NCBI GenBank assembly: GCA_020853655.1
Contig: JADYYL010000339.1
Span: 1 to 19,830 of the forward strand
Direction: 5' to 3'
Length of the DNA stretch: 19,830 nucleotides
Source: Deltaproteobacteria bacterium
GTDB lineage: Bacteria; Bdellovibrionota_C; UBA2361; SZUA-149; JADYYL01
This document shows, in pieces, positions 7,082 to 14,030 of the stretch. The translations under genes were made by a program, and so were the position numbers. A model generated the notes under the pieces. That model was not told the origin of the DNA and searched no databases. It saw only the letters and a program-made list of their open reading frames with translations. How positions within the stretch are numbered: the first letter of the stretch is position 1; each line of letters opens with the position of its first letter.

Positions 7082-8011
7082 ATGTTCTTCTTGATCAATG
7101 GCGAAGGAAGTTCGGGCATCGGCGAGCTACGGGTTCAGCTTGAAGCGCGGGCGAATCGGCTCGATGCGATCGAGGCGGCGACGCGGATCGTCGAGGCGGA
7201 AGTGAGCTGCAAGTCCGTCGGGCGCGGGGGCATGCCGAACATCCTCGGCACGATGCAGTTTGACGCGAGCATCCTCGATGGCCAGACGTTGCGGTGCGGT
7301 GCAGTGGGCGCGCTCGAGCACACGCCACATGCGCTGACCGTTGCCCGGCAAGTCATGGAACGGTTGCCTCACGTGTTTCTCGTCGGGGCTGGGGCAGATC
7401 GCTTCGCGCGTGAGATCGGCGTCGCAGCAGAACCTGCGCTGACCGACGACGCGAGAGCGAAGTGGGAGCAGTGGGTTGGAGATTCCCGCGCGGAGCTTGA
7501 ACGACCCGATGCGCCGCTCGCGCCGTGGCTCGGAACATCAATCGACATCTCTTACAAACTCCCGGAAGCACGGCCGAAGGACACCGTCGTGACACTCGTT
7601 CGCGATCACACCGGGCACTGCGCGAGCGGGGCGAGCACGTCGGGCTGGGACTTCAAGTATCCCGGTCGGGTGGGAGACTCGCCGATCATCGGAGCGGGTC
7701 ACTATGCAGACTCGCGATATGGCACGGCGGCGTGCACGCACACGGGAGAGATGACGATCCGCACGTGCGCCGCGCACTCGGTGGTGATGAACATGAAAGC
7801 GGGGATGAGTCCGAAGCAGGCGGTGACGGACGTCGGCAACGAGCTCCGGCGGCTGACCGGCGGGCATATCGGCACGGTCGTGATCTACGCTGTGAATGCT
7901 GAAGGCGAACACTACGTGGCAACGACGGGGGACGCCGCTTCCTATTACTTCTGGCGCGAGGGTACCCCGGAGATCGCCCACCTTTCCGCGCTTCCGCTGG
8001 AACTCACGTAA
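7082..8011 (+). CDS. Glycosylasparaginase-family (isoaspartyl peptidase/asparaginase) Ntn hydrolase
   Basis: This 309-residue protein is of the N4-(beta-N-acetylglucosaminyl)-L-asparaginase family, which hydrolyses the glycan-asparagine amide bond or related asparagine amides. The diagnostic region is KDTVVTLVRDHTGHCASG, then STSGW and RVGDSPIIGAGHYAD. By family analogy the precursor self-cleaves between Asp167 and Thr168, exposing Thr168 as the N-terminal nucleophile. Arg196 and Asp199 of RVGDSP bind the substrate. GRGGMPN (48-54) is also typical. The common His before Asp-Thr (HDT) is Lys here. No signal peptide is visible, unlike the secreted Flavobacterium enzyme, so a cytoplasmic location is expected. 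GGAG lies 8 bases before the ATG. The gene diverges from the GT87-like gene across 141 bp. Confidence 0.88.
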   Translation: MFFLINGEGSSGIGELRVQLEARANRLDAIEAATRIVEAEVSCKSVGRGGMPNILGTMQFDASILDGQTLRCGAVGALEHTPHALTVARQVMERLPHVFLVGAGADRFAREIGVAAEPALTDDARAKWEQWVGDSRAELERPDAPLAPWLGTSIDISYKLPEARPKDTVVTLVRDHTGHCASGASTSGWDFKYPGRVGDSPIIGAGHYADSRYGTAACTHTGEMTIRTCAAHSVVMNMKAGMSPKQAVTDVGNELRRLTGGHIGTVVIYAVNAEGEHYVATTGDAASYYFWREGTPEIAHLSALPLELT

Positions 8012-8053
8012 ATCCGCGACCTTGGCCTCCGTTACTTTAAGTCGATCTACGCT

Positions 8054-8077
8054 GGGAACCGTATCTGATACGATCCC
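8054..8077 (+). promoter_or_regulatory. Imperfect inverted repeat downstream of the glycosylasparaginase gene
   Basis: CGTATC-T-GATACG is flanked by GGGA and TCCC, which can extend the pairing across a small bulge. It lies 43 bases after the hydrolase stop and 53 bases before the next start. It could be a weak terminator for the first gene or an operator for the second. No T-tract follows. Confidence 0.3.
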
Positions 8078-8102
8078 GGGATAACGCTCATCTGAAGTAT
8101 TC

Positions 8103-8124
8103 CGGACATTTGTCCGATTTGGAC
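8103..8124 (+). promoter_or_regulatory. Two overlapping, mutually exclusive mini-hairpins before the MXAN_5187-like gene
   Basis: CGGAC-ATTT-GTCCG (8103-8116) and GTCC-GATTT-GGAC (8112-8124) share their middle arm. The second would sequester the GGAC that lies just before the ATG at 8130, the only ribosome-binding-like bases there. Stems are short, so a regulatory role is speculative. Confidence 0.25.
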
Positions 8125-8129
8125 TGAAG

Positions 8130-8759
8130 ATGAGCGAACAACCGCCGAGGAAGAAGTCAGACAAGCCGACGCGACTCGAAAAGAAAGAGTCGCCGGAGGG
8201 CAATCGCCGCGAACTCGACCGAGAGCTTGACCGCCTCGAGGCGCGCATCGAAGAGGTACGCGTGCTCTTCGAGCAGCACTTCATCGATGTCCTCCCCCAA
8301 CCCCCGACAAAGGCCCAGGCGGAGATCGTCCGTGAGATCAAACGGCTCCTCAAAGCCCCGTTCAAAATCGCCGCGACCCGCTTTCGGCTCCGCACCCTGA
8401 TCCACCGCTATCAGACCTACAACACGTACTGGGAACGGGTTCAGAAGCTTCGCGAAGAGGGGAAATACAGCCGCGATGTCTTCAAGGCAGAACTCCGGGA
8501 GAAGATGCTCGAAGATGCCCGCCGCGAAGAGTCCAAGCTCGGCCGCGCAGAGAAAGGCATTCGCCAGCTCTACGACACTTACGAAAACGCCATGAAGAAG
8601 GCCGGCGGAAACAACTCGCGGATGGACTTCGACGCGTTCAAGAGTTCGCTGATGAAGAAGGCGAAGCTTCTCAAGGAGAAGCACGGCGTGAAGAAGCTGA
8701 ACTACAAGGTCGTGCTGAAGGACGGGAAGGTCGTGATTAAGGCGTCGTCGAAGTCGTGA
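8130..8759 (+). CDS. Protein resembling the MXAN_5187 C-terminal domain
   Basis: This 209-residue, very basic protein of unknown function has no signal peptide or membrane helix. A lysine/arginine-rich N-terminus leads into a coiled-coil-like helix (about residues 20-50). The block RFRLRTLIHRYQTYNTYWER with KYSRDVFKAEL follows, which I recall as the conserved core of the myxobacterial MXAN_5187 C-terminal family. The C-terminus ends in a small beta-like unit (LNYKVVLKDGKVVIKAS). The family's function is not established to my knowledge. Related proteins are mostly from deltaproteobacteria, which fits the taxonomic picture. The weak GGACTGAAG before the ATG may be masked by a hairpin. A large inverted repeat follows the gene. 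Confidence 0.75.
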   Translation: MSEQPPRKKSDKPTRLEKKESPEGNRRELDRELDRLEARIEEVRVLFEQHFIDVLPQPPTKAQAEIVREIKRLLKAPFKIAATRFRLRTLIHRYQTYNTYWERVQKLREEGKYSRDVFKAELREKMLEDARREESKLGRAEKGIRQLYDTYENAMKKAGGNNSRMDFDAFKSSLMKKAKLLKEKHGVKKLNYKVVLKDGKVVIKASSKS

Positions 8760-8785
8760 GTTCGCCCGAGTGAGAGGGTGAAGAG

Positions 8786-8860
8786 AACACGGCAATACAA
8801 CCAGGAAAACAGACGGCGACGACGAGTAAATGGGATGAACCCATTTACTCGTGCCGTGTT
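8786..8860. terminator. Nested inverted repeat between convergent genes
   Basis: A perfect 13-bp stem, ACGAGTAAATGGG (8822-8834) with CCCATTTACTCGT (8840-8852), closes a 5-base loop. An outer perfect 8-bp pair, AACACGGC (8786-8793) with GCCGTGTT (8853-8860), encloses it and abuts it on the right, so the two stems could stack. It starts 26 bases after one stop codon and ends 4 bases before the other. It is probably a bidirectional terminator or 3'-end stabiliser, though no T-tract is present. It is the strongest secondary structure I saw in the window. Confidence 0.6.
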
Positions 8861-8864
8861 GTGA

Positions 8865-9740
8865 CTAGGCCGTCGCAGCTCGCGCTGACACCGGCCGAGG
8901 AAGCGTTGCGATTCGGTAGCTCGCCACCACGAGGATGTGGAGCGCACAGCCGAAGAACCCATACCAGCCCGGGATTTCCTTCACGATCAGATAGGCGAGG
9001 CCCACCTGGAAGAAGGGTTCGAACGCGAGTGCGATGGTCTGTCCGATCAGCGACTCCTTGTCAGAGAGCGAGAGTCCGAGCAGGAGGTTTGGAATCGCCG
9101 AAGTGAAGAGTCCGATACCTGCGAGGATCAGCCACTCCGACCCGGAGATCGAACCGATCGTTGTTGCTCCGAACGGGATCAGCACCGCTTGCGCAGCGGA
9201 GCCGAGCGACAGTGCCAGCACCTTGTCCGTTGCGCGCGACATGGCGTGGAACCGATAGCCCACGAGGACGAGCGCGACACCGCTGAAGATCCCGACGATC
9301 ACACCAGGCAGCGTCCACCCCCCTTCTTCCTGAAGCAGCACGAACAGCGCCACCCCAGTCCCCGAAGCAGCCATCGCTTCGATCCACGTCGTGCGCTTCC
9401 CGAGAAACGGGTTGAGCACTAGCGCGTAGACCGGAGCGCCGTAGAGCAGAGAGGCGGCGGTCGCCGTCTTCTGCAGGGAGAGCGCGTAGATCGACAGGAA
9501 CGATGATGCAGCCACGAAGAACGCGGCGATCATCACCTCCCGACGCAGCACGAGCGGTTCACGCTCAGACCTGCACAGTACCACCCAGACGATCCCCAGG
9601 AGAGCCGCGGCAAAAAGCCCGCGCAATCCGGCGATGTCCAGGCCTGATACGCTCCCGTCGAGCAGTCGCACACCGGGTGCGACAAACGCGAATAAGAGCG
9701 CCGAACCAAGCACCATCGCCAGCCGAACGTTTCTCGTCAT
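8865..9740 (-). CDS. EamA/DMT-superfamily transporter
   Basis: This 291-residue integral membrane protein has ten hydrophobic segments in two homologous halves, the standard layout of drug/metabolite transporters. Typical features are the GLRGLFAAALLG segment in helix 2, the IYALSLQKTATAASLLYGAP stretch, and in the second half SAIPNLLLGLSLSDKESLIG and ALAFEPFFQVGLAYLIVKE, the conserved E-P region near the end of EamA repeats. The transported compound cannot be inferred. The start is well supported by GGAGGG about 10 bases upstream. It converges on the MXAN_5187-like gene and diverges from the paralogue pair. Confidence 0.9.
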   Translation of the reverse strand: MTRNVRLAMVLGSALLFAFVAPGVRLLDGSVSGLDIAGLRGLFAAALLGIVWVVLCRSEREPLVLRREVMIAAFFVAASSFLSIYALSLQKTATAASLLYGAPVYALVLNPFLGKRTTWIEAMAASGTGVALFVLLQEEGGWTLPGVIVGIFSGVALVLVGYRFHAMSRATDKVLALSLGSAAQAVLIPFGATTIGSISGSEWLILAGIGLFTSAIPNLLLGLSLSDKESLIGQTIALAFEPFFQVGLAYLIVKEIPGWYGFFGCALHILVVASYRIATLPRPVSARAATA

Positions 9741-9863
9741 CGTCTCAATCCCTCCAAATCATCGTCGTCACCAAAACAATATTCGCCCCCGTCGCGGCCC
9801 ATTGGGCGGCACGCAGGCACCGAAACCGTGTTCTCTTCTCGTGTGAAAATGGAAATGAGCAAT

Positions 9864-9893
9864 TGCGGCGAACCGCATTTCGGGGAGGCCCCG
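9864..9893. other. Two adjacent small hairpins
   Basis: TGCGG-CGAA-CCGCA (9864-9877) and CGGGG-AGG-CCCCG (9881-9893) are separated by three T residues. They lie between the divergent transporter and paralogue genes. Possible protein-binding sites or transcript leader structure; the function is not apparent. Confidence 0.35.
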
Positions 9894-10018
9894 TGGTCAT
9901 CTGTTATGCACTATCGCGCATGGGAAGTGCCGGAATCAAAAACCTCGAGAAAACGGCGCATTGAGCGGCTGATTTGCCTCTCTCAGGCGCTCATCCGTTC
10001 GGAAACCAGCGAATAATT

Positions 10019-10048
10019 TTGGCAGCGAAAAGAAGGGCGCACTACATA
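10019..10048 (+). promoter_or_regulatory. Weak promoter candidate for the first paralogue
   Basis: TTGGCA (5 of 6 to the -35 consensus) and TACATA (3 of 6 to the -10) are separated by 18 bases, ending 29 bases before the ATG. The -10 is poor, so this is tentative. Confidence 0.25.
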
Positions 10049-10077
10049 ACAATCGTATCAACCCAAGAGGTGGCGCC

Positions 10078-10629
10078 ATGTCCGGACCAGAACAAGACTC
10101 CCGCTCTCAACCACAACCCTCCGCTCAACTCTCGCTCGTCAAACGAGCGGAGTGCTCGATTGCGAGCGCATCGCCGAGCGTCGCGGGCTTGCTTGGCGTA
10201 AAGTTTCCGACCTGCGAACAATACGATCGAGTGCTCGGCGATCCACTCGGTCAATTGGTTTCCGTTGGAAATTCCAATCCCGCGCTTCGGAATGGATACG
10301 AAAGTCTTCCCGACCGAACGCGCCGAGAGCTCGCCGCGGCAGTCGTGGATCGCGCCATTCAGCCGCTTCCAGCGGGAACGCGAAACCTGTCGCAAAGCGA
10401 AGAGCCACTCGCCCATCAGATTCTCGGGTCGAGCCTGACTTCGCTCGAACGCGATGTGGTCATGCACATCAGTCGCCGAGTCGCGCAGCACCGCCCAGAC
10501 CTTGCGTATCAATACGAGCAGCAGATCACCGAGGCGGGGGGAGGCATTCCGCTCCTCCATCAGCAGGCGAATCGCTACGCTACGGAAACTCGACGGCTTG
10601 GCGAGGACGCGCAAAAGAAGCCGAAATAG
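10078..10629 (+). CDS. Uncharacterised protein, short member of a tandem paralogue pair
   Basis: I do not recognise this 183-residue protein. It begins MSGPEQ and continues with a polar, Gln/Pro/Ser-rich N-terminus. There is no signal peptide or membrane segment, and the body looks helical. It shares several blocks with the protein encoded at 10796-11920: the M-x-GPEQ start, a first cysteine (Cys26), TCEQYDRVLGDPLGQLV (45-61), an R-x-E-L helix (83-85 region), and RPDLAYQYEQQITEAG (139-154). It ends where the longer paralogue enters its second half, so it corresponds to the N-terminal domain alone. The ATG has a strong ribosome-binding site (GAGGTG, about 7 bases upstream). It could be a self-standing domain, a partner or inhibitor of the longer protein, or a degenerated copy. 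Confidence 0.7.
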   Translation: MSGPEQDSRSQPQPSAQLSLVKRAECSIASASPSVAGLLGVKFPTCEQYDRVLGDPLGQLVSVGNSNPALRNGYESLPDRTRRELAAAVVDRAIQPLPAGTRNLSQSEEPLAHQILGSSLTSLERDVVMHISRRVAQHRPDLAYQYEQQITEAGGGIPLLHQQANRYATETRRLGEDAQKKPK

Positions 10630-10744
10630 TTCGCTGCGGATCGTGAGAGCCGGCGTGAATCGAGAGAAACCCGCGAACGCCCATTGCGAATAACCCACCA
10701 CTTTCACTCGGGAATCCCCAGATCGATAGATGCTACGGGTCCAC

Positions 10745-10771
10745 TGGCTCTCGACATAATGATCAGAGCCA
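10745..10771 (+). promoter_or_regulatory. Operator-like inverted repeat upstream of the second paralogue
   Basis: TGGCTCT (10745-10751) and AGAGCCA (10765-10771) form a perfect 7-bp dyad with a 13-base centre containing CATAAT, which resembles a -10 element (5 of 6). A third copy of the half-site, GAGAGCC, lies at 10645-10651 just after the first paralogue. The arrangement suggests repressor binding over a promoter, but a plausible -35 is not evident. Confidence 0.35.
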
Positions 10772-10795
10772 CTCTTTTGCAGGAGCGCGACAAAC

Positions 10796-11920
10796 ATGCC
10801 CGGACCGGAACAATCACCCCGACAATCCCAGCAACCCGCGGAACGGACTTGGAGCGAGACCGTCAGTTGTAATCTGAGCGGCATCGGCATCAGCTACCCA
10901 AGCTGCAGCCAGTATGACCAAGTCATCAAGGATCCTCTCAACCAGCTCGTAGCGCTCGCGAGCAAGGACCCCGCCCGGCAAGATGCAACGTATCAAAATA
11001 TATCGCCGGAGATTCGAGGTGAGCTGACACGCGCATCGCTCGCTCGAATTATTGTTCAGGCGCCTTCGGAACCCGACCGAGTGTCAGAAAGCGAAGCCTC
11101 CTTGCATCGCACGGCGAACGCCAATGCTTCATTCCTCTTCGAACGAGACCGTCTGGCCTCGCTCGATCCTTCTGCGGTGAAGACGGCTGCAGCGATCGCG
11201 CTCGAAAAACGCCCCGACCTGGCATCACAATATTACGGCAATATCCGCGATGCCGGAGCCGATAGCCCAGAGCTCAGACAAAATGCGGTAGCGCACCAGG
11301 TCAAGGAACTGAGCCGTGGGAGACCCGAGTTTCGAGATCACAACGCCGCTGACGTTGTGAGTTGGGGAGCTGCACATATCGAGCAAGCTCGGCTCTTTTC
11401 CTCGAGTCAGGAACTACGCGGTGCACTCACGACGGCTGCGCGCTCAGCAGATCCAAACGTTTCGCAGACAGTCACCGAGAATCTCCATGTTTACGCACAG
11501 GCAGGCGTTGTTAGCCCCGTAGAAGCCCAGCGACTCGTCTCCGACAAGCTCTCCGCCGGCATCCCGACCGCCATCAAGGACCTGAAGCTCGACGCGCTTA
11601 GTCGGTCTTACGGAGAGGACGCGCGGCCGCTCTATCAAGCCGTCGCCGCGGCTGCGCCGGTCGATTACTATGAGCAGTTTCGAATCGCGCAGAGAGGCGG
11701 CAACAGCCGCGAGTTCATCGATGCGCTACGGGCACCAAATGCCGCGGGACAAGAAGCCTCTGCAGCTCTCGGCGCATACGCGGACTTCATGGAGCGAACG
11801 CTGAAGGCCCCTCTCGAGAAGCGCCCCGAAAGTGATCAGGTCCGAAAAGATCCTGAATTCAGACGCATCGCATCCATGATGCAGAACGTGTCGTCTGCGG
11901 AGATCGTCGCGGTCAAATAG
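10796..11920 (+). CDS. Uncharacterised protein, long member of a tandem paralogue pair
   Basis: This 374-residue protein, beginning MPGPEQ, is not recognised. The N-terminal half (about 1-175) matches the upstream 183-residue protein: Cys25, SCSQYDQVIKDPLNQLV (36-52), SPEIRGELTRA (70-80), and RPDLASQYYGNIRDAG (139-154). The C-terminal half (about 180-374) has no counterpart upstream and looks entirely helical and Ala-rich (for example LYQAVAAAAPVDYYEQF and AALGAYADFMERTL), compatible with a helical-repeat scaffold. There is no signal peptide or membrane helix. A GGAG lies 10 bases before the ATG. A 166-bp gap with an operator-like dyad separates it from the first paralogue, so the two may be transcribed separately. 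No enzymatic motif was found. Confidence 0.75.
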   Translation: MPGPEQSPRQSQQPAERTWSETVSCNLSGIGISYPSCSQYDQVIKDPLNQLVALASKDPARQDATYQNISPEIRGELTRASLARIIVQAPSEPDRVSESEASLHRTANANASFLFERDRLASLDPSAVKTAAAIALEKRPDLASQYYGNIRDAGADSPELRQNAVAHQVKELSRGRPEFRDHNAADVVSWGAAHIEQARLFSSSQELRGALTTAARSADPNVSQTVTENLHVYAQAGVVSPVEAQRLVSDKLSAGIPTAIKDLKLDALSRSYGEDARPLYQAVAAAAPVDYYEQFRIAQRGGNSREFIDALRAPNAAGQEASAALGAYADFMERTLKAPLEKRPESDQVRKDPEFRRIASMMQNVSSAEIVAVK

Positions 11921-11943
11921 CGCTGGCGACACATTCCATCTCT

Positions 11944-11974
11944 CGAGGACCGCGCACGACAGCGCGCGGTCTCG
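11944..11974. terminator. Strong GC-rich hairpin downstream of the second paralogue
   Basis: GACCGCGC (11948-11955) pairs with GCGCGGTC (11964-11971) around an 8-base loop. Flanking CGA/TCG bases extend the stem after a one-base bulge. It lies 24 bases after the stop, without a T-tract, in the 174-bp space between convergent genes. Confidence 0.5.
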
Positions 11975-12007
11975 ATCGACTTCTAGCGAGCGGATCAGCG
12001 CGTCGCG

Positions 12008-12025
12008 GTCGTCCTTGCGGACGAC
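12008..12025. terminator. Second hairpin in the same convergent intergenic space
   Basis: GTCGTCC-TTGC-GGACGAC is a perfect 7-bp stem with a tetraloop. A weaker stem, CAGCT-GAG-AGCTG (12054-12066), follows. It probably contributes to terminating the ATP synthase operon from the other side. Confidence 0.4.
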
Positions 12026-12094
12026 TCGTAAGATGATCAATGTAAGGAAACTTCAGCTGAGAGCTGATGCTTTCGCCGCGCGGTAAAAACCCTG

Positions 12095-12520
12095 CTAGTT
12101 CACGAGCTCGACGCGGCGGTGCACTTCGAGCCGTGCCTTCTCCCGCTTATAGTCGAGTTCGAGCGCCGTAAATTCCGGCGTCTCGAGGGCCTTTCCGGCC
12201 ATCGCGGTTTCAAGCTGGGCGATGTGGGCCCGGGTCGCTTCTGGGTCGACACCCTTCGAGTCCTCGATCAGCTCGGCGATGACGACGAGCTTTCGATCAA
12301 CGACCTGATACGCCCCGGAGCTGACCATCAGCCAGTAGTCATTGCCGCCAGCAACATACTTCAGGGGTCCGGTGCCAAGCAGGCCAACGAGGTTCTCGTG
12401 GCCTGCGAGGATACCGACCTCCCCGTCGATCGCCGGAAGTTCGACGAGCGTCACTTCAACCGCCGGCACTTGGCGGGTCGGCGAGAACAGTTCGAAGGGA
12501 AAAGTCGTTTCCACGGTCAC
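12095..12520 (-). CDS. atpC: ATP synthase F1 subunit epsilon
   Basis: This 141-residue epsilon subunit is the rotor-stalk and regulatory component of F1. The N-terminal beta-sandwich contains the family motif GEVGILAGHENLV (33-45). The C-terminal half forms the two-helix inhibitory hairpin (EATRAHIAQLETAM and EFTALELDYKREKARLEVH). The start is a GTG at 12520, with GGAG only 3 bases away. A second in-frame GTG at 12514 has a more usual 9-base spacing and may be the real start (139 residues). It begins 11 bases after atpD and is the last gene of the operon. Confidence 0.95.
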   Translation of the reverse strand: MTVETTFPFELFSPTRQVPAVEVTLVELPAIDGEVGILAGHENLVGLLGTGPLKYVAGGNDYWLMVSSGAYQVVDRKLVVIAELIEDSKGVDPEATRAHIAQLETAMAGKALETPEFTALELDYKREKARLEVHRRVELVN

Positions 12521-12531
12521 CTACTCCATCC

Positions 12532-14004
12532 TTACGCTGCAGCTGCGGCGGCAGCACCAGCGGCCATACGCTGCGCTTGCTTCTTGGTTTCGCGAGCGAG
12601 CTCTTCAGCCTTCTCACGCGCTTCTTCGATCGTTCCAACCAGGTAGAACGCCTGCTCAGGAAGATCGTCGTGCTTCCCATCGCAGATCTCCTTGAATCCG
12701 CGAATCGTGTCTTCGAGCTTCACGCGGCGGCCTTCGCGACCGGTGAACGTTTGAGCCACGAAGAACGGCTGCGACAAGAAGCGTTGAATCTTCCGTGCGC
12801 GCTCAACGATCTGCTTGTCTTCCGGCGAGAGCTCGTCCATTCCGAGAATCGCGATGATGTCCTGCAGATCCTTATACCGCTGCAGAATGCTCTGCACGCG
12901 ACGAGCAACCGTGTAGTGCTCTTCGCCAACGATTTGCGGATCGAGAATCGTCGAGGTCGAATCTAGCGGATCAACAGCTGGGTAGATCCCCTGCTCGGCG
13001 ATCGAACGCGAGAGCACGGTCGTTGCGTCCAGGTGCGCAAACGTCGTCGCCGGCGCTGGATCGGTGAGATCGTCTGCGGGAACGTAGATCGCTTGCACCG
13101 ACGTAATCGAACCCCGCTTCGTCGAGGTGATCCGCTCTTGCAGCTCTCCAACGTCGGTTGCGAGCGTCGGCTGGTAACCAACCGCGGATGGCATACGACC
13201 GAGGAGCGCCGACACTTCCGAACCCGCTTGAACGAAACGGAAGATGTTATCGACGAACAACAACACGTCACGGCCTTCCTTGTCTCGGAAGAACTCGGCG
13301 CATGTCAGAGCTGAAAGCGCGACGCGGAATCGAGCGCCGGGAGGTTCGTTCATCTGTCCGTAGATCAGCGCGCACTTGTCCAACACGCCGCTCTCTTTCA
13401 TTTCATGCCAGAGATCGTTTCCTTCTCGGGTTCGCTCACCAACGCCAGCAAAGACGGAGTAACCGCCGTGTGCCTGAGCGACGTTGTTGATCAACTCCAT
13501 GATGATGACGGTCTTTCCGACACCGGCACCGCCGAAGAGTCCGATCTTACCGCCCTTCACATACGGAGCGAGGAGGTCGACGACCTTGATCCCGGTTTCG
13601 AAGAGTTCCTTCTTCGTTGCTTGATCTTCAAACTTCGGCGCGGGGCGGAGAATCGGCCACATTTCAGTCGCCTTCACCGGCCCGGCTTCGTCCACCGGAC
13701 GGCCGACAACGTCGAGGATCCGGCCGAGCGTGCCCTGTCCGACTGGCATACAGATCGGCGCGCCCGTGTCCTTCACCGGCTGACCGCGGACGAGACCATC
13801 GGTCGAGTCCATCGCGACGGTTCGGACGATATTGTCGCCGACGTGAACAGCCACTTCGACGATCAGGTTATCTGGCTGGTCATCGATGGCCGTATTCGTG
13901 AGCGTCAGCGCGTTTCCAAGCGCAGGAAGCTCAGTGCCCGCTTCGAATGCCACGTCGATGACGGGGCCCATTACCTGCACAATTCGACCAATTTTATCTG
14001 ACAT
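12532..14004 (-). CDS. atpD: ATP synthase F1 subunit beta
   Basis: This 490-residue catalytic subunit of F1 has the Walker A loop GGAGVGKT (158-165), the catalytic glutamate Glu190 in GVGERTREGNDL, the Walker B strand VLLFVDN with Asp252, and the conserved block SALLGRMPSAVGYQPTLATD. DELSPEDK near residue 400 is the DELSEED region. FRFVQAGSE has Val258 where the family nearly always has Thr (FRFTQAGSE). The C-terminus ends in an unusual poly-alanine tail. A clear ribosome-binding site (AGAGG) precedes the ATG. It lies 26 bases after atpG. Confidence 0.98.
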   Translation of the reverse strand: MSDKIGRIVQVMGPVIDVAFEAGTELPALGNALTLTNTAIDDQPDNLIVEVAVHVGDNIVRTVAMDSTDGLVRGQPVKDTGAPICMPVGQGTLGRILDVVGRPVDEAGPVKATEMWPILRPAPKFEDQATKKELFETGIKVVDLLAPYVKGGKIGLFGGAGVGKTVIIMELINNVAQAHGGYSVFAGVGERTREGNDLWHEMKESGVLDKCALIYGQMNEPPGARFRVALSALTCAEFFRDKEGRDVLLFVDNIFRFVQAGSEVSALLGRMPSAVGYQPTLATDVGELQERITSTKRGSITSVQAIYVPADDLTDPAPATTFAHLDATTVLSRSIAEQGIYPAVDPLDSTSTILDPQIVGEEHYTVARRVQSILQRYKDLQDIIAILGMDELSPEDKQIVERARKIQRFLSQPFFVAQTFTGREGRRVKLEDTIRGFKEICDGKHDDLPEQAFYLVGTIEEAREKAEELARETKKQAQRMAAGAAAAAAA

Positions 14005-14030
14005 ATCCTCTATCCCTCTCTGAAAATTTT

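Larger units (their letters stand above)
9741..10077. other. 337-bp intergenic region between divergent genes
   Basis: No convincing gene is present; short open frames here have no recognisable product or initiation site. The region must carry the promoters of the minus-strand transporter and the plus-strand paralogue. It contains two adjacent hairpins (9864-9893), a weak plus-strand promoter candidate (10019-10048), and a strong ribosome-binding site (GAGGTG) just before the ATG at 10078. Confidence 0.6.

Noticed and set aside
7538..8395. 285-codon minus-strand open frame
   Set aside because: It overlaps antisense two plus-strand genes with clear family motifs, is Arg/Ser-rich, and has no recognisable product.
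9828..10016. Small plus-strand frame (62 codons) in the divergent intergenic region
   Set aside because: No ribosome-binding site, no recognisable motif, and it spans the two hairpins. Insufficient support for a small protein.
10042..10890. 282-codon minus-strand open frame across both paralogue genes
   Set aside because: The plus-strand proteins here share homologous blocks at the amino-acid level and have ribosome-binding sites; the antisense frame shows neither.
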